A stretch of DNA of 64,000 nucleotides from Klebsiella pneumoniae (GCA_945869725.1 CAMBPO010000001.1:62001-126000); one strand, 5' to 3'. Positions 20,786 to 30,130 are shown, numbered from the stretch's first letter. Notes: generated by a model not told the origin, from the letters alone. A program made the numbers and translations.

Positions 20786-21721
20786 TCAAACCGGCTTTTC
20801 TGCCACCCTCATCACTGCACTTCTAGACCGAGGATTCTGGTAAATTTCCTCGTCACTGGCTTTTATCGCTTTGCCTATTTTCACCAACAACGGTTTTATT
20901 GCTGAAGTCATCACAGGCAAGTCGCGCGGAAAATCATCGCCCTTGCTTTGCCGCTGGATAAACTGTTTTACAATTCTATCTTCCAGCGAGTGAAAACTGA
21001 TGATCACCAGCCGTCCACCTGGCGCCAGAAGATTCAGCGCCTTGACCAGCAGTGTCTCCAGCGACTCCAGTTCATGATTGATAAAAATACGAATGGCTTG
21101 AAAAGCACGGGTAGCGGGGTGCTTGTGTTTTTCCCATGCCGGATTGGCGAGTTTGACAATCTCTGCCAACTGCAGAGTACGGGTGATTGGCGACACCGCC
21201 CGTTCCCGCACGATGGCTTTTGCTATACGGCGCGAATAACGTTCCTCTCCAAACTCATAAATGACATTAGCAATTTCTTCTTCAGATGCACTTGCAATCC
21301 ATTCGGCCGCGCTGTAACCACGATCAGGGTCCATACGCATATCCAAGGGTCCGTCGTTGGTAAAACTGAAGCCACGCCCGGCATCATCAAGCTGTGGCGA
21401 GGAAACACCCAGATCGAGAAGAATACCAGCGACACGCTTGGTGTATCCCAGTTCGTTGATGCGCACATCGACATCAGCAAACGATCCGCGGACGATTTCG
21501 AAACGCGCATCGTCGTGCATCAGTTGCAGGCCGACAGTTATGGCTTCAGGATCGTGATCGGTGGCCAGCAGCCTGCCATCGGTATTTAGCATCTCAAGAA
21601 TAAGTCGAGAGTGGCCGCCACGACCGAAGGTGCCATCCACGTAAAATCCGGCGCGATCAGTCACCAGTGCATCCACTGCGGGATGCAGCATTACGGTTTC
21701 ATGGCCCTGACTGTTAGTCAT
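20786..21721 (-). CDS. rsmH: 16S rRNA (cytosine-1402-N4)-methyltransferase RsmH
   Basis: S-adenosylmethionine-dependent enzyme that methylates the base of C1402 in the 30S P site. RsmI, also in this window, adds the 2'-O-methyl group on the same nucleotide. The protein has 311 residues. It shows [13 protein letters not shown], the SAM-binding [58 protein letters not shown] and [15 protein letters not shown]. It follows mraZ by 37 bp as the second gene of the dcw cluster. Confidence 0.97.
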   Translation of the reverse strand: MTNSQGHETVMLHPAVDALVTDRAGFYVDGTFGRGGHSRLILEMLNTDGRLLATDHDPEAITVGLQLMHDDARFEIVRGSFADVDVRINELGYTKRVAGILLDLGVSSPQLDDAGRGFSFTNDGPLDMRMDPDRGYSAAEWIASASEEEIANVIYEFGEERYSRRIAKAIVRERAVSPITRTLQLAEIVKLANPAWEKHKHPATRAFQAIRIFINHELESLETLLVKALNLLAPGGRLVIISFHSLEDRIVKQFIQRQSKGDDFPRDLPVMTSAIKPLLVKIGKAIKASDEEIYQNPRSRSAVMRVAEKPV

Positions 21722-21758
21722 AATGTACCGCTCTGTCTAAAACACACGCCCTGATCGA

Positions 21759-22214
21759 TTACAGCGACAAACTTAACAATGCGGGTGGCAATTCACTGCC
21801 ACCAGATTCTCCGGAGAACCAGCTGTCAGCCTGGGCATCCCAGTTTTCCTTACTCCAGATTTCAAATTTCTTTCCCTGCCCTACCAGCACGAGCTCTTTG
21901 TCGAGCTGGGCACGGCTGCGCAGAATCTGTGGAAGCAGAATTCGACCACTGCCGTCCATCTCCAGATCATGCGCATGACCAATCATCATGCGCTGAACTC
22001 TGCGACTGGCCTCATCAAAACTCGATAGAGCCTCCAGCTTCTGCTGCAGAACCTCCCAGCCATCAATCGGGTAGAGCAACAGGCAACGCTGGACAAAATC
22101 AACCGTTGCTACCAGATGGCCGTTGTATTTTTCAGTCAGCAGCTCGCGATAGCGCGCTGGCATTGCCATGCGCCCTTTCACATCGAGAGTTACTTCACTG
22201 GATCCTCTGAACAC
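21759..22214 (-). CDS. mraZ: Transcriptional regulator MraZ
   Basis: AbrB-fold DNA-binding protein that in E. coli represses its own dcw promoter. I start it at the GTG at 22214, giving 151 residues (E. coli 152) and the canonical N-terminus FRGSSEVTLDVKGRMAMPARYR, with GGGGTGG a few nt upstream. An in-frame start at 22259 would add 15 residues without family resemblance. Two SpoVT-AbrB-like halves are seen, the second around DGSGRILLPQILR. Four matching MraZ boxes lie directly upstream, which supports autoregulation. Confidence 0.95.
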   Translation of the reverse strand: MFRGSSEVTLDVKGRMAMPARYRELLTEKYNGHLVATVDFVQRCLLLYPIDGWEVLQQKLEALSSFDEASRRVQRMMIGHAHDLEMDGSGRILLPQILRSRAQLDKELVLVGQGKKFEIWSKENWDAQADSWFSGESGGSELPPALLSLSL

Positions 22215-22266
22215 AATTGCCACCCCGGCATTAAGTCGCCACCAAAGCACACTCAACACCTAATTT

Positions 22267-22301
22267 ACCCACAAAATTCCATTTCTTCCCACTTATTACC
22301 A
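22267..22301 (-). promoter_or_regulatory. Four MraZ boxes in the mraZ leader
   Basis: Minus-strand pentamers TGGTA (22301-22297), TGGGA (22291-22287), TGGAA (22281-22277) and TGGGT (22271-22267) repeat with an exact 10-bp period, one helical turn. This matches the TGGGN-N5 repeats bound by E. coli MraZ. The array falls at about +4 to +38 relative to the predicted start site, where a bound oligomer would block early transcription. The first and third boxes deviate at one position. Confidence 0.8.
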
Positions 22302-22310
22302 CATTTCGAC

Positions 22311-22339
22311 ACTATAGGCATGGCAAAAGCTCGATGCAA
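22311..22339 (-). promoter_or_regulatory. Putative main promoter of the dcw cluster
   Basis: On the minus strand -35 TTGCAT (22339-22334) and -10 TATAGT (22316-22311) are separated by 17 bp. The start site would be near 22304, just upstream of the MraZ boxes and about 90 nt from the mraZ GTG. Good sigma70 match; position relative to the boxes matches the E. coli arrangement. Confidence 0.7.
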
Positions 22340-22524
22340 GCGTTATTTGCAGTATTTGAGTAGAAGGAAAGCTTCTGAAATATCAGGGAAAAATGGTTTT
22401 TTTGAGGCACGCGAAAGGCGCAAAAAAGACAACGAAAAAAGAATCAACAAGCTGCAGAAGCAAGTTAAAGTGCTTTGTTAAATATTTGAATTTGAGGAGG
22501 GAAAATCAGAAAAAAAATGAGTTG
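22340..22524. other. A-rich spacer between the dcw promoter and rnpB, with rnpB terminator U-tract
   Basis: No supported gene. In the rnpB (minus) direction an eight-base T-run (22517-22510) follows about 8 nt after the 3' end of the RNA, then a second T-rich stretch, so rnpB transcription probably ends here. The rest is A/G-rich on the plus strand; short open frames have no ribosome-binding site and low-complexity content. Confidence 0.5.
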
Positions 22525-22907
<383 letters not shown>

Positions 22908-22914
22908 ATCTCGC

Positions 22915-22943
22915 AGAGTATGTGACACCCTCTGCGAATTCAA
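22915..22943 (-). promoter_or_regulatory. rnpB promoter
   Basis: Minus-strand -35 TTGAAT (22943-22938) and -10 TACTCT (22920-22915) have a 17-bp spacer. The start site would fall at about 22908, exactly at the predicted 5' end of the P1 helix. An 8-bp inverted repeat (TCGCAGAG 22911-22918 with CTCTGCGA 22930-22937) overlaps the -10. Confidence 0.65.
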
Positions 22944-22997
22944 GCGATTTGTTTGATGACACTTGGTCTGCAGACAGGCACATGTCACACTCGACGC

Positions 22998-25325
22998 ATG
23001 AAAAACCCACATCCCGTCAACCGCAACACCTACCACTGGCGACGTTTTCTGCTGTTGACGGTTATCGGCCTGATGGCAGGCACACTGTGGATTTTCCTGC
23101 AAAAAGATAGGCTGCCGGTGTCGCTGGCTAACCGGATGCTGGCGCCTTACGGCATTGAGGTCATCACCATCAGCGGCGCAAGGTTCAGCTGGGACAGCAT
23201 CCACGCAGACATCATTGAACTACGGATTCTGCAGTCCCCGGATACTCAGAGAGTAGAACAGTTTCAACTGGAATTTGAGCCGCTTGATCTGCTCAACGGA
23301 CAAATAAAGTCGCTGAGCGTACAGCAGGCAGGCGTTTTAATTCCCGTGTCCGGCAGCCTTGAGGGAATACAAGCGCGCATGACAGAGATCAGTCTGTTAT
23401 GTGACCCTATGCAGCAGTGCTTAGGCAGCGCCAGACTGGATATCGACATCGATGCCCTACAATCGCCCGAGACCGGGCTCAGCATCAGCGCCAGCAAGAC
23501 AGGCATCGCAATCAACTTACATTACCAGGCGCCAGAGCTCTTGATCTCTTTGCCCGAAGGACAGCAATTCACGCTCGATTCACTCAGTTATGGTGACCAG
23601 CACATTGAGCAGCTGGAACTGATCACCGGTCAACACTCGCAACTGCAGCTGAATCTGAGTAATCAGACCATGTCGCTGAATGTTGTTGAGAGCAATCTGA
23701 CGTTCAAAATGCGCGGCGTCGGAGACTCAAATTTTGATATCAGTAACATCAATCTATCCTGCAGCGCACTGAGTGACTGTGATGCAAACGCAAATCTGGA
23801 TGCCCAGCTGAGCACATATGAATTTGCGGAGCCCGGTGTCTCTCTGGCAGGCGCAAGTGTTGGTAGCAATATCCAGCTGCAATACCGGGCATCAGAAATA
23901 ACGATAACGCTACCCGCTGGCTCATTGTTCACACTGGCATCAGCAAACTACGCGCAAAATCGCGTTGAGCAAGTTGAGGCCGTTGCAAACGAGCGTTTGC
24001 AAATCAGTGTTGATCTTTCGTCCCGACAGGCAAGCTTGCTTGCAGACAACGTGACAATCAGATTACCCGTCATACGCATGCTTACCGACACGGAAAATAC
24101 CAGTCTGAGCGGCCTGACCGCTCATCTGCAGCAACTAGATGCACATCTTGAATTTGCCGGGCCATCAGACAGGTCATTGCTGCAACAATTGACCGCCAGT
24201 GCCGGCCTGCAAATATCCCAAGTTTATACAACGCTGGCACCTTACAACCTCTGGCCATATCAGTGGGACAGTCAAATAGAGTGGTCTGAAGCGGATCAGC
24301 TGCATATACAGCTGGACGTTCTGCATCCTGATCATCCCCTGATGTCAATTGTTGCTGAGCACAGCACAGCCAGCAACTCAGGTAACGCAACGTTTACGAT
24401 GGGCGAGCTGAACTGGTCACCCGCGGGTTCAAGATTAAGCAGTTATGTGGCACCTTTGCCATTTGAAGCGGATCTGCTGGATGGCACAATCAACCTGGAT
24501 GGCAAACTTAGCTGGCAAATAGATCACAGCACTCTCGCGTGGGCTACCACTGGCCAGATGCGGCTACAGCTTGCTGATCTTGCAGGCTTTGCGGATGAAA
24601 TAGTATTTGCAGGACTCACGGCAACCAGCATCTGGGATCTGCATGAAGATTTGTCAGTTACAACACAAGCGCCTTTTTTACTTAACATCCGCGAGCTTAA
24701 CCCCGGTATCCCGCTGCTCAACGTGCAGAGCACTGTTTCCGTTGATACCGGCAGCCACCTGATTCATCTTGAATCGCCGCAGGTGGAAGTGTTTGGTGGT
24801 GCTGCAAGCACTGACAGTATCCATATCACTTTACCCGAGGAAAACAGCGCTGCAACACCCAGTGAAGTTTTCATAGTTGAAATTAATGGGATTGATCTTG
24901 CACAGGTATTGAGCCTGAGCGCTTATCAACAAGTCGGTGCGACCGGCATCATCAGCGGAACACTTCCGGTCAGACTTCAGGGGCTGACCCCTTTGATTGA
25001 AGGCGGGCTACTGACGGCATCACAGCAAGGCGGCTCCATCCGCTACGATCAGGGCTCAGCCACGACCGGCAACCAGAGTCTGGACCTTGTGTATCAGGCT
25101 CTGGAGTATTACCAGTACGACACGCTCAGCGCGGGCGTGGATTTTGATGAACTTGGCGAATTGGTACTTTCTCTGCAGATGCAGGGGCAGAGCCCAAACG
25201 TAGAACAAGGACAACGCATCAACCTTAACCTGAACATCAGCGATAACATCCCGGCATTGCTGCAAAGCCTCCAGGCAGCAGACAACATCACCGAGCGTTT
25301 TCAGGATTTAATTGAACAACGGTAA
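22998..25325 (+). CDS. ydbH: YdbH family AsmA-like envelope protein
   Basis: Large single-pass membrane protein of the AsmA-like superfamily. E. coli YdbH, with TamB and YhdP, is needed for phospholipid transport to the outer membrane. From the ATG at 22998 it has 775 residues: a basic N-terminus with WRR, a membrane segment at about 18-35 (FLLLTVIGLMAGTLWIF) and a long beta-rich periplasmic region. The C-terminal ~130 residues (GIISGTLPVRLQGLTP, GGSIRYDQ, ALEYYQYDTLSAGVDFDELGEL, LNLNISDNIPALLQSL) resemble the YdbH C-terminal domain. No good ribosome-binding site is visible, so the start is uncertain; 22953 is also open. Followed by ynbE and ydbL, the E. coli partners. Confidence 0.85.
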   Translation: MKNPHPVNRNTYHWRRFLLLTVIGLMAGTLWIFLQKDRLPVSLANRMLAPYGIEVITISGARFSWDSIHADIIELRILQSPDTQRVEQFQLEFEPLDLLNGQIKSLSVQQAGVLIPVSGSLEGIQARMTEISLLCDPMQQCLGSARLDIDIDALQSPETGLSISASKTGIAINLHYQAPELLISLPEGQQFTLDSLSYGDQHIEQLELITGQHSQLQLNLSNQTMSLNVVESNLTFKMRGVGDSNFDISNINLSCSALSDCDANANLDAQLSTYEFAEPGVSLAGASVGSNIQLQYRASEITITLPAGSLFTLASANYAQNRVEQVEAVANERLQISVDLSSRQASLLADNVTIRLPVIRMLTDTENTSLSGLTAHLQQLDAHLEFAGPSDRSLLQQLTASAGLQISQVYTTLAPYNLWPYQWDSQIEWSEADQLHIQLDVLHPDHPLMSIVAEHSTASNSGNATFTMGELNWSPAGSRLSSYVAPLPFEADLLDGTINLDGKLSWQIDHSTLAWATTGQMRLQLADLAGFADEIVFAGLTATSIWDLHEDLSVTTQAPFLLNIRELNPGIPLLNVQSTVSVDTGSHLIHLESPQVEVFGGAASTDSIHITLPEENSAATPSEVFIVEINGIDLAQVLSLSAYQQVGATGIISGTLPVRLQGLTPLIEGGLLTASQQGGSIRYDQGSATTGNQSLDLVYQALEYYQYDTLSAGVDFDELGELVLSLQMQGQSPNVEQGQRINLNLNISDNIPALLQSLQAADNITERFQDLIEQR

Positions 25326-25410
25326 TTATTTTTAAGTGTTAACAACATTCAGCTGCAATTCAGCATGTCGTGTTACATTAGATTCAGAACAAACACAGGA
25401 AGTCTACAAA

Positions 25411-25644
25411 ATGCTGGCAATCAAACAATCAGACGCACGGCCTGTTTCGGCGGGCCTTGGCAAATTGGGCTGCTTACTGGCGCTGAGCGCGCTTTTTACA
25501 GCAAGTTGCACGCCCACGGTACAAGTGGCCATGCCCAGTGAGCCCATAACCATCAACCTGAATGTCCGTATTCAACACGAGATACGGGTACAAGTTGAAC
25601 GAGAACTGGATGACATTTTCAGCGCAGACAGCGGACTTTTTTAA
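25411..25644 (+). CDS. ynbE: YnbE-like lipoprotein
   Basis: Small lipoprotein of 77 residues. The signal peptide ends with the lipobox LFTASC, followed by TPTVQVAMPSEPITINLNV, which is the YnbE family core. A short region, IQHEIRVQVERELDDIF, completes it. In E. coli YnbE is an outer-membrane lipoprotein that joins YdbH to form an intermembrane bridge. The ATG at 25411 has AGGAAG about 10 nt upstream. It lies 85 bp after ydbH and 46 bp before ydbL. The lipobox cysteine followed by Thr suggests outer-membrane sorting, by the general +2 rule. Confidence 0.85.
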   Translation: MLAIKQSDARPVSAGLGKLGCLLALSALFTASCTPTVQVAMPSEPITINLNVRIQHEIRVQVERELDDIFSADSGLF

Positions 25645-25690
25645 GGCTTTTGAAAGCACTTACAAACTCTGCCGCCCAAGGAAAAACAAC

Positions 25691-26050
25691 ATGAGCAAAT
25701 CATTACACCGCAATATAAAAGTATCGTTTTATGCAGCACTGATGTCGCTAATGCTGATTTTTACCCCCGCTGCCGTTGCCCAAAATCTGGAAGAGGCCAA
25801 GGCATCTGGCCTGATTGGTGAACAACGTGATGGCTATATCGGCCTTGTTCAGGGCTCCGCGCCACCAGCCGTTGTCAGTCTTGTGGAAAACATCAATCGT
25901 CAGCGCAGAGAACGTTATCAGCAAATAGCCAGCGAAAATGGTATCAGTGTCGATCAGGTTGCACAGCTCGCGTTTAACAAAGCTTTAGAGGCCACTCGAT
26001 CAGGACACTTCCTTGAAGATGCTAACGGCCGATGGGTCACAAAGCCCTGA
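25691..26050 (+). CDS. ydbL: YdbL family (DUF1318) periplasmic protein
   Basis: Secreted protein of 119 residues. The N-terminus has a cleavable signal peptide ending TPAAVAQN. The mature part shows LEEAKASGLIGEQRDGYIGLV, the DUF1318 core, then VVSLVENINRQRRERYQQIASENGIS. The family is always linked to YdbH and YnbE; E. coli YdbL is thought to modulate assembly of the YdbH-YnbE bridge. The C-terminus is FLEDANGRWVTKP. Its TGA stop directly abuts the stop codon of the convergent rsmI gene, leaving no intergenic space. Confidence 0.88.
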   Translation: MSKSLHRNIKVSFYAALMSLMLIFTPAAVAQNLEEAKASGLIGEQRDGYIGLVQGSAPPAVVSLVENINRQRRERYQQIASENGISVDQVAQLAFNKALEATRSGHFLEDANGRWVTKP

Positions 26051-26914
26051 CTATAGTGATACATCCGCCAGCTCAAGGGCACGTTTATACACAGCATTTT
26101 TCTTAAGGCCAGTGATTTTTGCCACCAGTGCAGCGGCCTGTTTGACCGGCAACTCCTCAAGCAGAATACGCAGCTGACGATCTGCATCAGACAGCTGCGA
26201 ATCCTGATCAACGACTGGCGCGCCGTGGATCAGAACCACAAATTCACCGCGTCGGTTGTTGTCGTCAGCCATGATCCACTGACTGAGCCCACCAAGACTG
26301 TCGCCGTGAATGGTCTCCCAGGTTTTGGTCAGTTCCCGGCAGATTACTGCCTGGCGCTGTTCACCAAACGCGTCTCTCATATCAATAACACTGTCGGCAA
26401 TACGATGGGGCGACTCGTAGAAAATGACCGTTCTTTGCTCGTCTGCCAATGATTCAAATAACTGTCGACGAGCTCCCTGTTTGTGTGGCGGAAAGCCTTC
26501 GAACACAAAACGGTCAGTTGGCAGGCCAGCGGCGCACAACGCTGCTGTAAGCGCACATGCTCCGGGCACGGGAATCACTGTGATCTGCATCTGACGAGCA
26601 CGGGCAACCAGACTATAGCCGGGGTCGGAAATCAGCGGCGTACCGGCATCACTGATCAGAGCGACGCTGCGACCGGCCGCCAACTCCGCCAAAATGGCAT
26701 CTTCGCGTCCTGACGAGCTATAGTCATGATAAGACACAAGGCGGGTAACAATCCCAAAGTGCTGGGTCAGACGACTGCTGTGACGGGTATCCTCAGCAGC
26801 AATAACATCAGCACGGCGAAGAACTTCGATAGCACGATGACTGATATCGCCAAGATTGCCTATGGGGGTCGCAACAATATAAAGCGCCGCCTTGCCTGTC
26901 TGTTGATCGGTCAT
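26051..26914 (-). CDS. rsmI: 16S rRNA (cytidine-1402-2'-O)-methyltransferase RsmI
   Basis: Tetrapyrrole-methylase-fold enzyme that 2'-O-methylates C1402 of 16S rRNA, partner of RsmH. The protein has 287 residues. It shows LYIVATPIGNLGDISHRAIEVL, AAEDTRHSSRLTQHFGI, ALISDAGTPLISDPGYSLV, PVPGACALTAALCAAGLPTDRF and a C-terminal helical domain (KQAAALVAKITGLKKNAVY). It is divergent from lpoA with a 157-bp shared upstream region, and convergent with ydbL. The rsmI-lpoA divergent pair is common in gammaproteobacteria. Confidence 0.97.
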   Translation of the reverse strand: MTDQQTGKAALYIVATPIGNLGDISHRAIEVLRRADVIAAEDTRHSSRLTQHFGIVTRLVSYHDYSSSGREDAILAELAAGRSVALISDAGTPLISDPGYSLVARARQMQITVIPVPGACALTAALCAAGLPTDRFVFEGFPPHKQGARRQLFESLADEQRTVIFYESPHRIADSVIDMRDAFGEQRQAVICRELTKTWETIHGDSLGGLSQWIMADDNNRRGEFVVLIHGAPVVDQDSQLSDADRQLRILLEELPVKQAAALVAKITGLKKNAVYKRALELADVSL

Positions 26915-27029
26915 TTATCAAGACTCCAGCAATCGCTGCAAAATAGTCGGGCATGATAGCGGCAGCATCAAGCGATCTACAACCGCCTGACGCCAGAAAC
27001 CTGGAAAGTCGCCACCCGGCTCAATGGCC

Positions 27030-27038
27030 TGCTATGAT
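27030..27038 (+). promoter_or_regulatory. Possible extended -10 promoter for lpoA
   Basis: TGCTATGAT gives an extended -10 (TGn plus TATGAT, 27033-27038). No convincing -35 is seen 17 bp upstream. The start site would be near 27045, about 27 nt before the lpoA ATG. Confidence 0.35.
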
Positions 27039-27071
27039 TGGAAAGAGTTTCAGGAGTATTCAAGATAAACC

Positions 27072-28967
27072 ATGACCAGACACTTCTTACCACACCTGTA
27101 TATGCCCATCCTGGTGGCGAGCCTGCTGACACAGTGCTCAAGTGCAGGCGAGCCGCAACTTTCAGCGGTTTCAGCTGACATAAGGTCTGAAAGTCAGCCC
27201 GTTGTTGCAGACGAGCCTGTCAGCGAAATCAACAGGCTTCTGCAGTTAGCGGCAGACTCCCCGTCTCCTTTGGCCGAACAGCTTATCATTCAGGCCGCTG
27301 AAATTGCTTTTGGAGACGGGGATGTAAACACATCATCGGCAATCCTCGGCAGTCTGGGAGATGACTTGAGCTGGCCAATGACCGTGCGCAGCCAGGCGGC
27401 CTTGCTGCGTGCGGAACTGGCAATCGCTACGGGGGAATCAGAGCGGGCATTGATTCTGTTAAATGGTACGCCGTTTGAGCGGGTCAACGAACTGAACAAC
27501 GACGTTCGGCAGAACCTGATGAGAATACGGGCGCAAGCGTTTTTAAGCATGAATCAATATCTTGCAGCTGCACGCGAGCACACGCGTATGGCTGCATTAC
27601 TCAGACCTGATCAACAGGAACAAAATATCGATCAAATCTGGCAGATACTTACGTCAGCGCCACCCGGCAGTTTTCAGACCCAGAACACATTGATTGACTC
27701 TTATGAATTGCGAGGCTGGATAGAGCTGGTCAATCTGGTTAACGGGTCTCGCAGCAATATTGAACAACAGGTCAGGGCGATCAGCGCATGGCAAAGCCGC
27801 TGGACGCAACACAGTGCCGCCGACAGTTTACCGCGGTCCTTGTCATTTACTATGGAAGTGCTCAACACCCGGGCGGAACGTATTGCATTGATGTTGCCGC
27901 TATCCGAAGCCGCTGGTATTGCCGTGAGTGAAGGCTTCCTGGCAGCCTATTTTGAAGCTCTGAACCTGAAGCAACAGGTTCCTGAAGTGCAGATCTTCGA
28001 TACCAGCGGCGTGACAGACATTATGCCGCTCTATAATCAGATTGCAGACAGCGGCTTTGACCTGATCATCGGCCCCCTGCTCAAGGATTCAGTTCGTGAA
28101 TTGCAGTTGCAGACCTCTTTGCGTGTGCCTACGCTGGCATTAAATTACGGTGATGAAGGATTGCCAGCTCCAGCCAACCTCTACCAGTTCGGCCTGGCTC
28201 CGGAAGATGAAATCCGCCAGACTGTCAGGTTAGCGCGGCAGGCAGGCCATCAGGTTGCGGCCGTTTTGACTCCTTCGGGCAATGACTACCTGAGAATACG
28301 CGACACCTTTGCCAGCGAATGGGAAAAATTGGGTGGTGAGGTGGTTGCGGTGTCCGAGTTTGGCAGCAACAGCAGCTACTCCGACACGATCAGACTGATG
28401 CTCGATGTTGATGACAGCGAAGCTCGAGCAGCTCAATTGCGCAGCATCATTCCACGAAGCAATATGGTTTTTACACCCAGGCGCAGACAGGATGTTGATG
28501 TGCTTTTTCTGTTGGCCAACCCTGCCGAGGGCCGGCAGATCCGACCCACCATGGGTTTCCACTTTGCAGGCGATGTCGCTGTTTATGCTCTTCCCGCCAT
28601 TTACGACGGCCTCGGTTACGATGGCGGAATCAGCACCAATGTAAATCGCGACCTGAACGGCATCAATTTTATAGATGCCCCTTGGGTACTGACCAATGAC
28701 GACCCACTGAAACTCGCGACTGCCTCAGCATTTGAGCCCGGAGCTGGCCCCGTCGAAAGGTTGCGAGCTATGGGTATTGATACTTATCGCCTGCACAACC
28801 GCCTTGCACAACTCGCCAATTTCCCGGGTGTCAGTCTGCAGGGTGCAACCGGAAATCTGTCTATGAGCAGTGATGGCAGCATTCAGCGCGAATTGCTACC
28901 TGCACAGTTTGTGGAAGGCACTATTGTGCTTCCGGGCATGACAACGGGCAGCACCAACCCTGATTGA
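27072..28967 (+). CDS. lpoA: Penicillin-binding protein activator LpoA (outer-membrane lipoprotein)
   Basis: Outer-membrane lipoprotein that activates PBP1A from outside the peptidoglycan layer. The protein has 631 residues: signal peptide with lipobox LLTQC (Cys at about 22), an N-terminal TPR-like helical region at about 50-250 and a C-terminal periplasmic-binding-protein-like domain from about 270. That domain includes RIALMLPLSEAAGIAVSEGF, FDLIIGPLLKDSVRELQ and FLLANPAEGRQIRPTM. It heads the lpoA-yraN-diaA-dolP cluster conserved in E. coli and Pseudomonas. The mature end is GTIVLPGMTTGSTNPD. Confidence 0.93.
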   Translation: MTRHFLPHLYMPILVASLLTQCSSAGEPQLSAVSADIRSESQPVVADEPVSEINRLLQLAADSPSPLAEQLIIQAAEIAFGDGDVNTSSAILGSLGDDLSWPMTVRSQAALLRAELAIATGESERALILLNGTPFERVNELNNDVRQNLMRIRAQAFLSMNQYLAAAREHTRMAALLRPDQQEQNIDQIWQILTSAPPGSFQTQNTLIDSYELRGWIELVNLVNGSRSNIEQQVRAISAWQSRWTQHSAADSLPRSLSFTMEVLNTRAERIALMLPLSEAAGIAVSEGFLAAYFEALNLKQQVPEVQIFDTSGVTDIMPLYNQIADSGFDLIIGPLLKDSVRELQLQTSLRVPTLALNYGDEGLPAPANLYQFGLAPEDEIRQTVRLARQAGHQVAAVLTPSGNDYLRIRDTFASEWEKLGGEVVAVSEFGSNSSYSDTIRLMLDVDDSEARAAQLRSIIPRSNMVFTPRRRQDVDVLFLLANPAEGRQIRPTMGFHFAGDVAVYALPAIYDGLGYDGGISTNVNRDLNGINFIDAPWVLTNDDPLKLATASAFEPGAGPVERLRAMGIDTYRLHNRLAQLANFPGVSLQGATGNLSMSSDGSIQRELLPAQFVEGTIVLPGMTTGSTNPD

Positions 28968-29008
28968 CTTTCACCAGTACACAATAAACAGCAAACATGG
29001 AGACAAGG

Positions 29009-29434
29009 ATGTCCCAAAAAATAATCTCGACTTATCGAAGTGCAGGATCTGCGACCGCTCCAAAACACAGGCGCAGCATTGGCAATTGGTATGAACAGCT
29101 GGCAGCCGAGCATCTCGAAAAACAGGGCTTACAACTGATCAGAAGCAACTACCATTGCCGACTGGGAGAAATTGATCTGATTATGCAGGACCAGAACACT
29201 CTGGTTTTTGTTGAAGTTCGCTATCGTTTGAGAAATGACTTTGTCAGCGCCGTGGTCAGCATTAACCCCACAAAACAACAAAAAATACTGAGGACTGCGA
29301 TGGTATACCTGAAACAGCACAAGCTTAACGACAAGGTACCTTGTCGGATCGACCTGATCGGCCTCACTCGCTGCAGATCGACAGGCGAACTGATAGTCGA
29401 GTGGATAAAAAATGCCATTATGTCAAACGTATAA
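29009..29434 (+). CDS. yraN: YraN family (UPF0102) nuclease-fold protein
   Basis: Protein of 141 residues with a restriction-endonuclease-like fold; biochemical role not settled. The family core is seen in GNWYEQLAAEHLEKQGLQLI, CRLGEIDLIMQDQNTLVFVEVRYR and INPTKQQKILRTAMVYL. The E-x-D/E-V-K-like set (GEIDLI plus FVEVRYR) is present, with Arg at the usual Lys position. I chose the ATG at 29009 because GGAGA lies eight nt upstream; the ATG at 28997 lacks a site. It follows lpoA by 41 bp. Confidence 0.93.
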   Translation: MSQKIISTYRSAGSATAPKHRRSIGNWYEQLAAEHLEKQGLQLIRSNYHCRLGEIDLIMQDQNTLVFVEVRYRLRNDFVSAVVSINPTKQQKILRTAMVYLKQHKLNDKVPCRIDLIGLTRCRSTGELIVEWIKNAIMSNV

Positions 29435-29536
29435 ACGTATCCCTATAAAAACCACATGACAGCCGGTCTGGCTTAGTCAACGGTTTAAAGTAAAATGCGG
29501 TCCGAGTCGCAACTTTTCTGTCCACGGCAGGTTTCA

Positions 29537-30130
29537 ATGACACCCGAACAACACATACAGAACCACTTCCGGCAGAGCATCAACGGGCTAAGCACCACTT
29601 TGAACACACAAACACACTTGATCAATTCCGCTGCAGATCGCATTGCGCACGCCTTGCTGCAAGGGGGGAAAGTGCTGGTCTGTGGCAATGGAGGGTCGGC
29701 AGCCATGGCCCTTTACTTCAGCTCCCTTTTATTAAACCGGTTTGATCGGGAGCGACCGGCTCTGCCAGCTATTGCATTGTCGGCTGACCCGGTCGCCATG
29801 ACGGCAATAGCCACGGATTTGCAGTACAAGTCGGTCTATGCTCAGCAAATCAGGGCACTTGGGCAACACACAGACATCCTGCTAGTGTTTACATCTGGTC
29901 GTAATAGCGCAAATCTACGCGAAGCTGTCAGTGCTGCCTATGACCGTGAAATGCCGGTCATTGTTATCAGTTGTGAAGACAGTGGTAACGTATCAGAGAT
30001 GTTACAATCGGATGATATGGAGTTAAGGGTACCCGCTCCTGCCGGTCATCGAAGCCAGGAGATTCAACTGACGGTCATGCATTGCTTGTGTGATTTGATA
30101 GACATACAAATTTTTGGAGAAGAGCTATGA
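29537..30130 (+). CDS. diaA: DnaA initiator-associating SIS protein DiaA
   Basis: SIS-domain protein related to GmhA. E. coli DiaA binds DnaA and helps its assembly at oriC. The protein has 197 residues from the ATG at 29537 (AGG about 8 nt upstream). It shows VLVCGNGGSAAMALYFSSLLLNRF, ALSADPVAMTAIATD, DILLVFTSGRNSANLREAV and LTVMHCLCDLIDIQIFG. The SIS ligand-site Ser-containing loops are kept. GmhA activity cannot be excluded from sequence, but position before dolP favours DiaA. The stop overlaps the dolP start by 4 bp. Confidence 0.9.
   Translation: MTPEQHIQNHFRQSINGLSTTLNTQTHLINSAADRIAHALLQGGKVLVCGNGGSAAMALYFSSLLLNRFDRERPALPAIALSADPVAMTAIATDLQYKSVYAQQIRALGQHTDILLVFTSGRNSANLREAVSAAYDREMPVIVISCEDSGNVSEMLQSDDMELRVPAPAGHRSQEIQLTVMHCLCDLIDIQIFGEEL

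Noticed and set aside
20948-21589. 213-residue plus-strand frame opposite rsmH
   Set aside because: Shadow of rsmH; composition and lack of motifs give no support.
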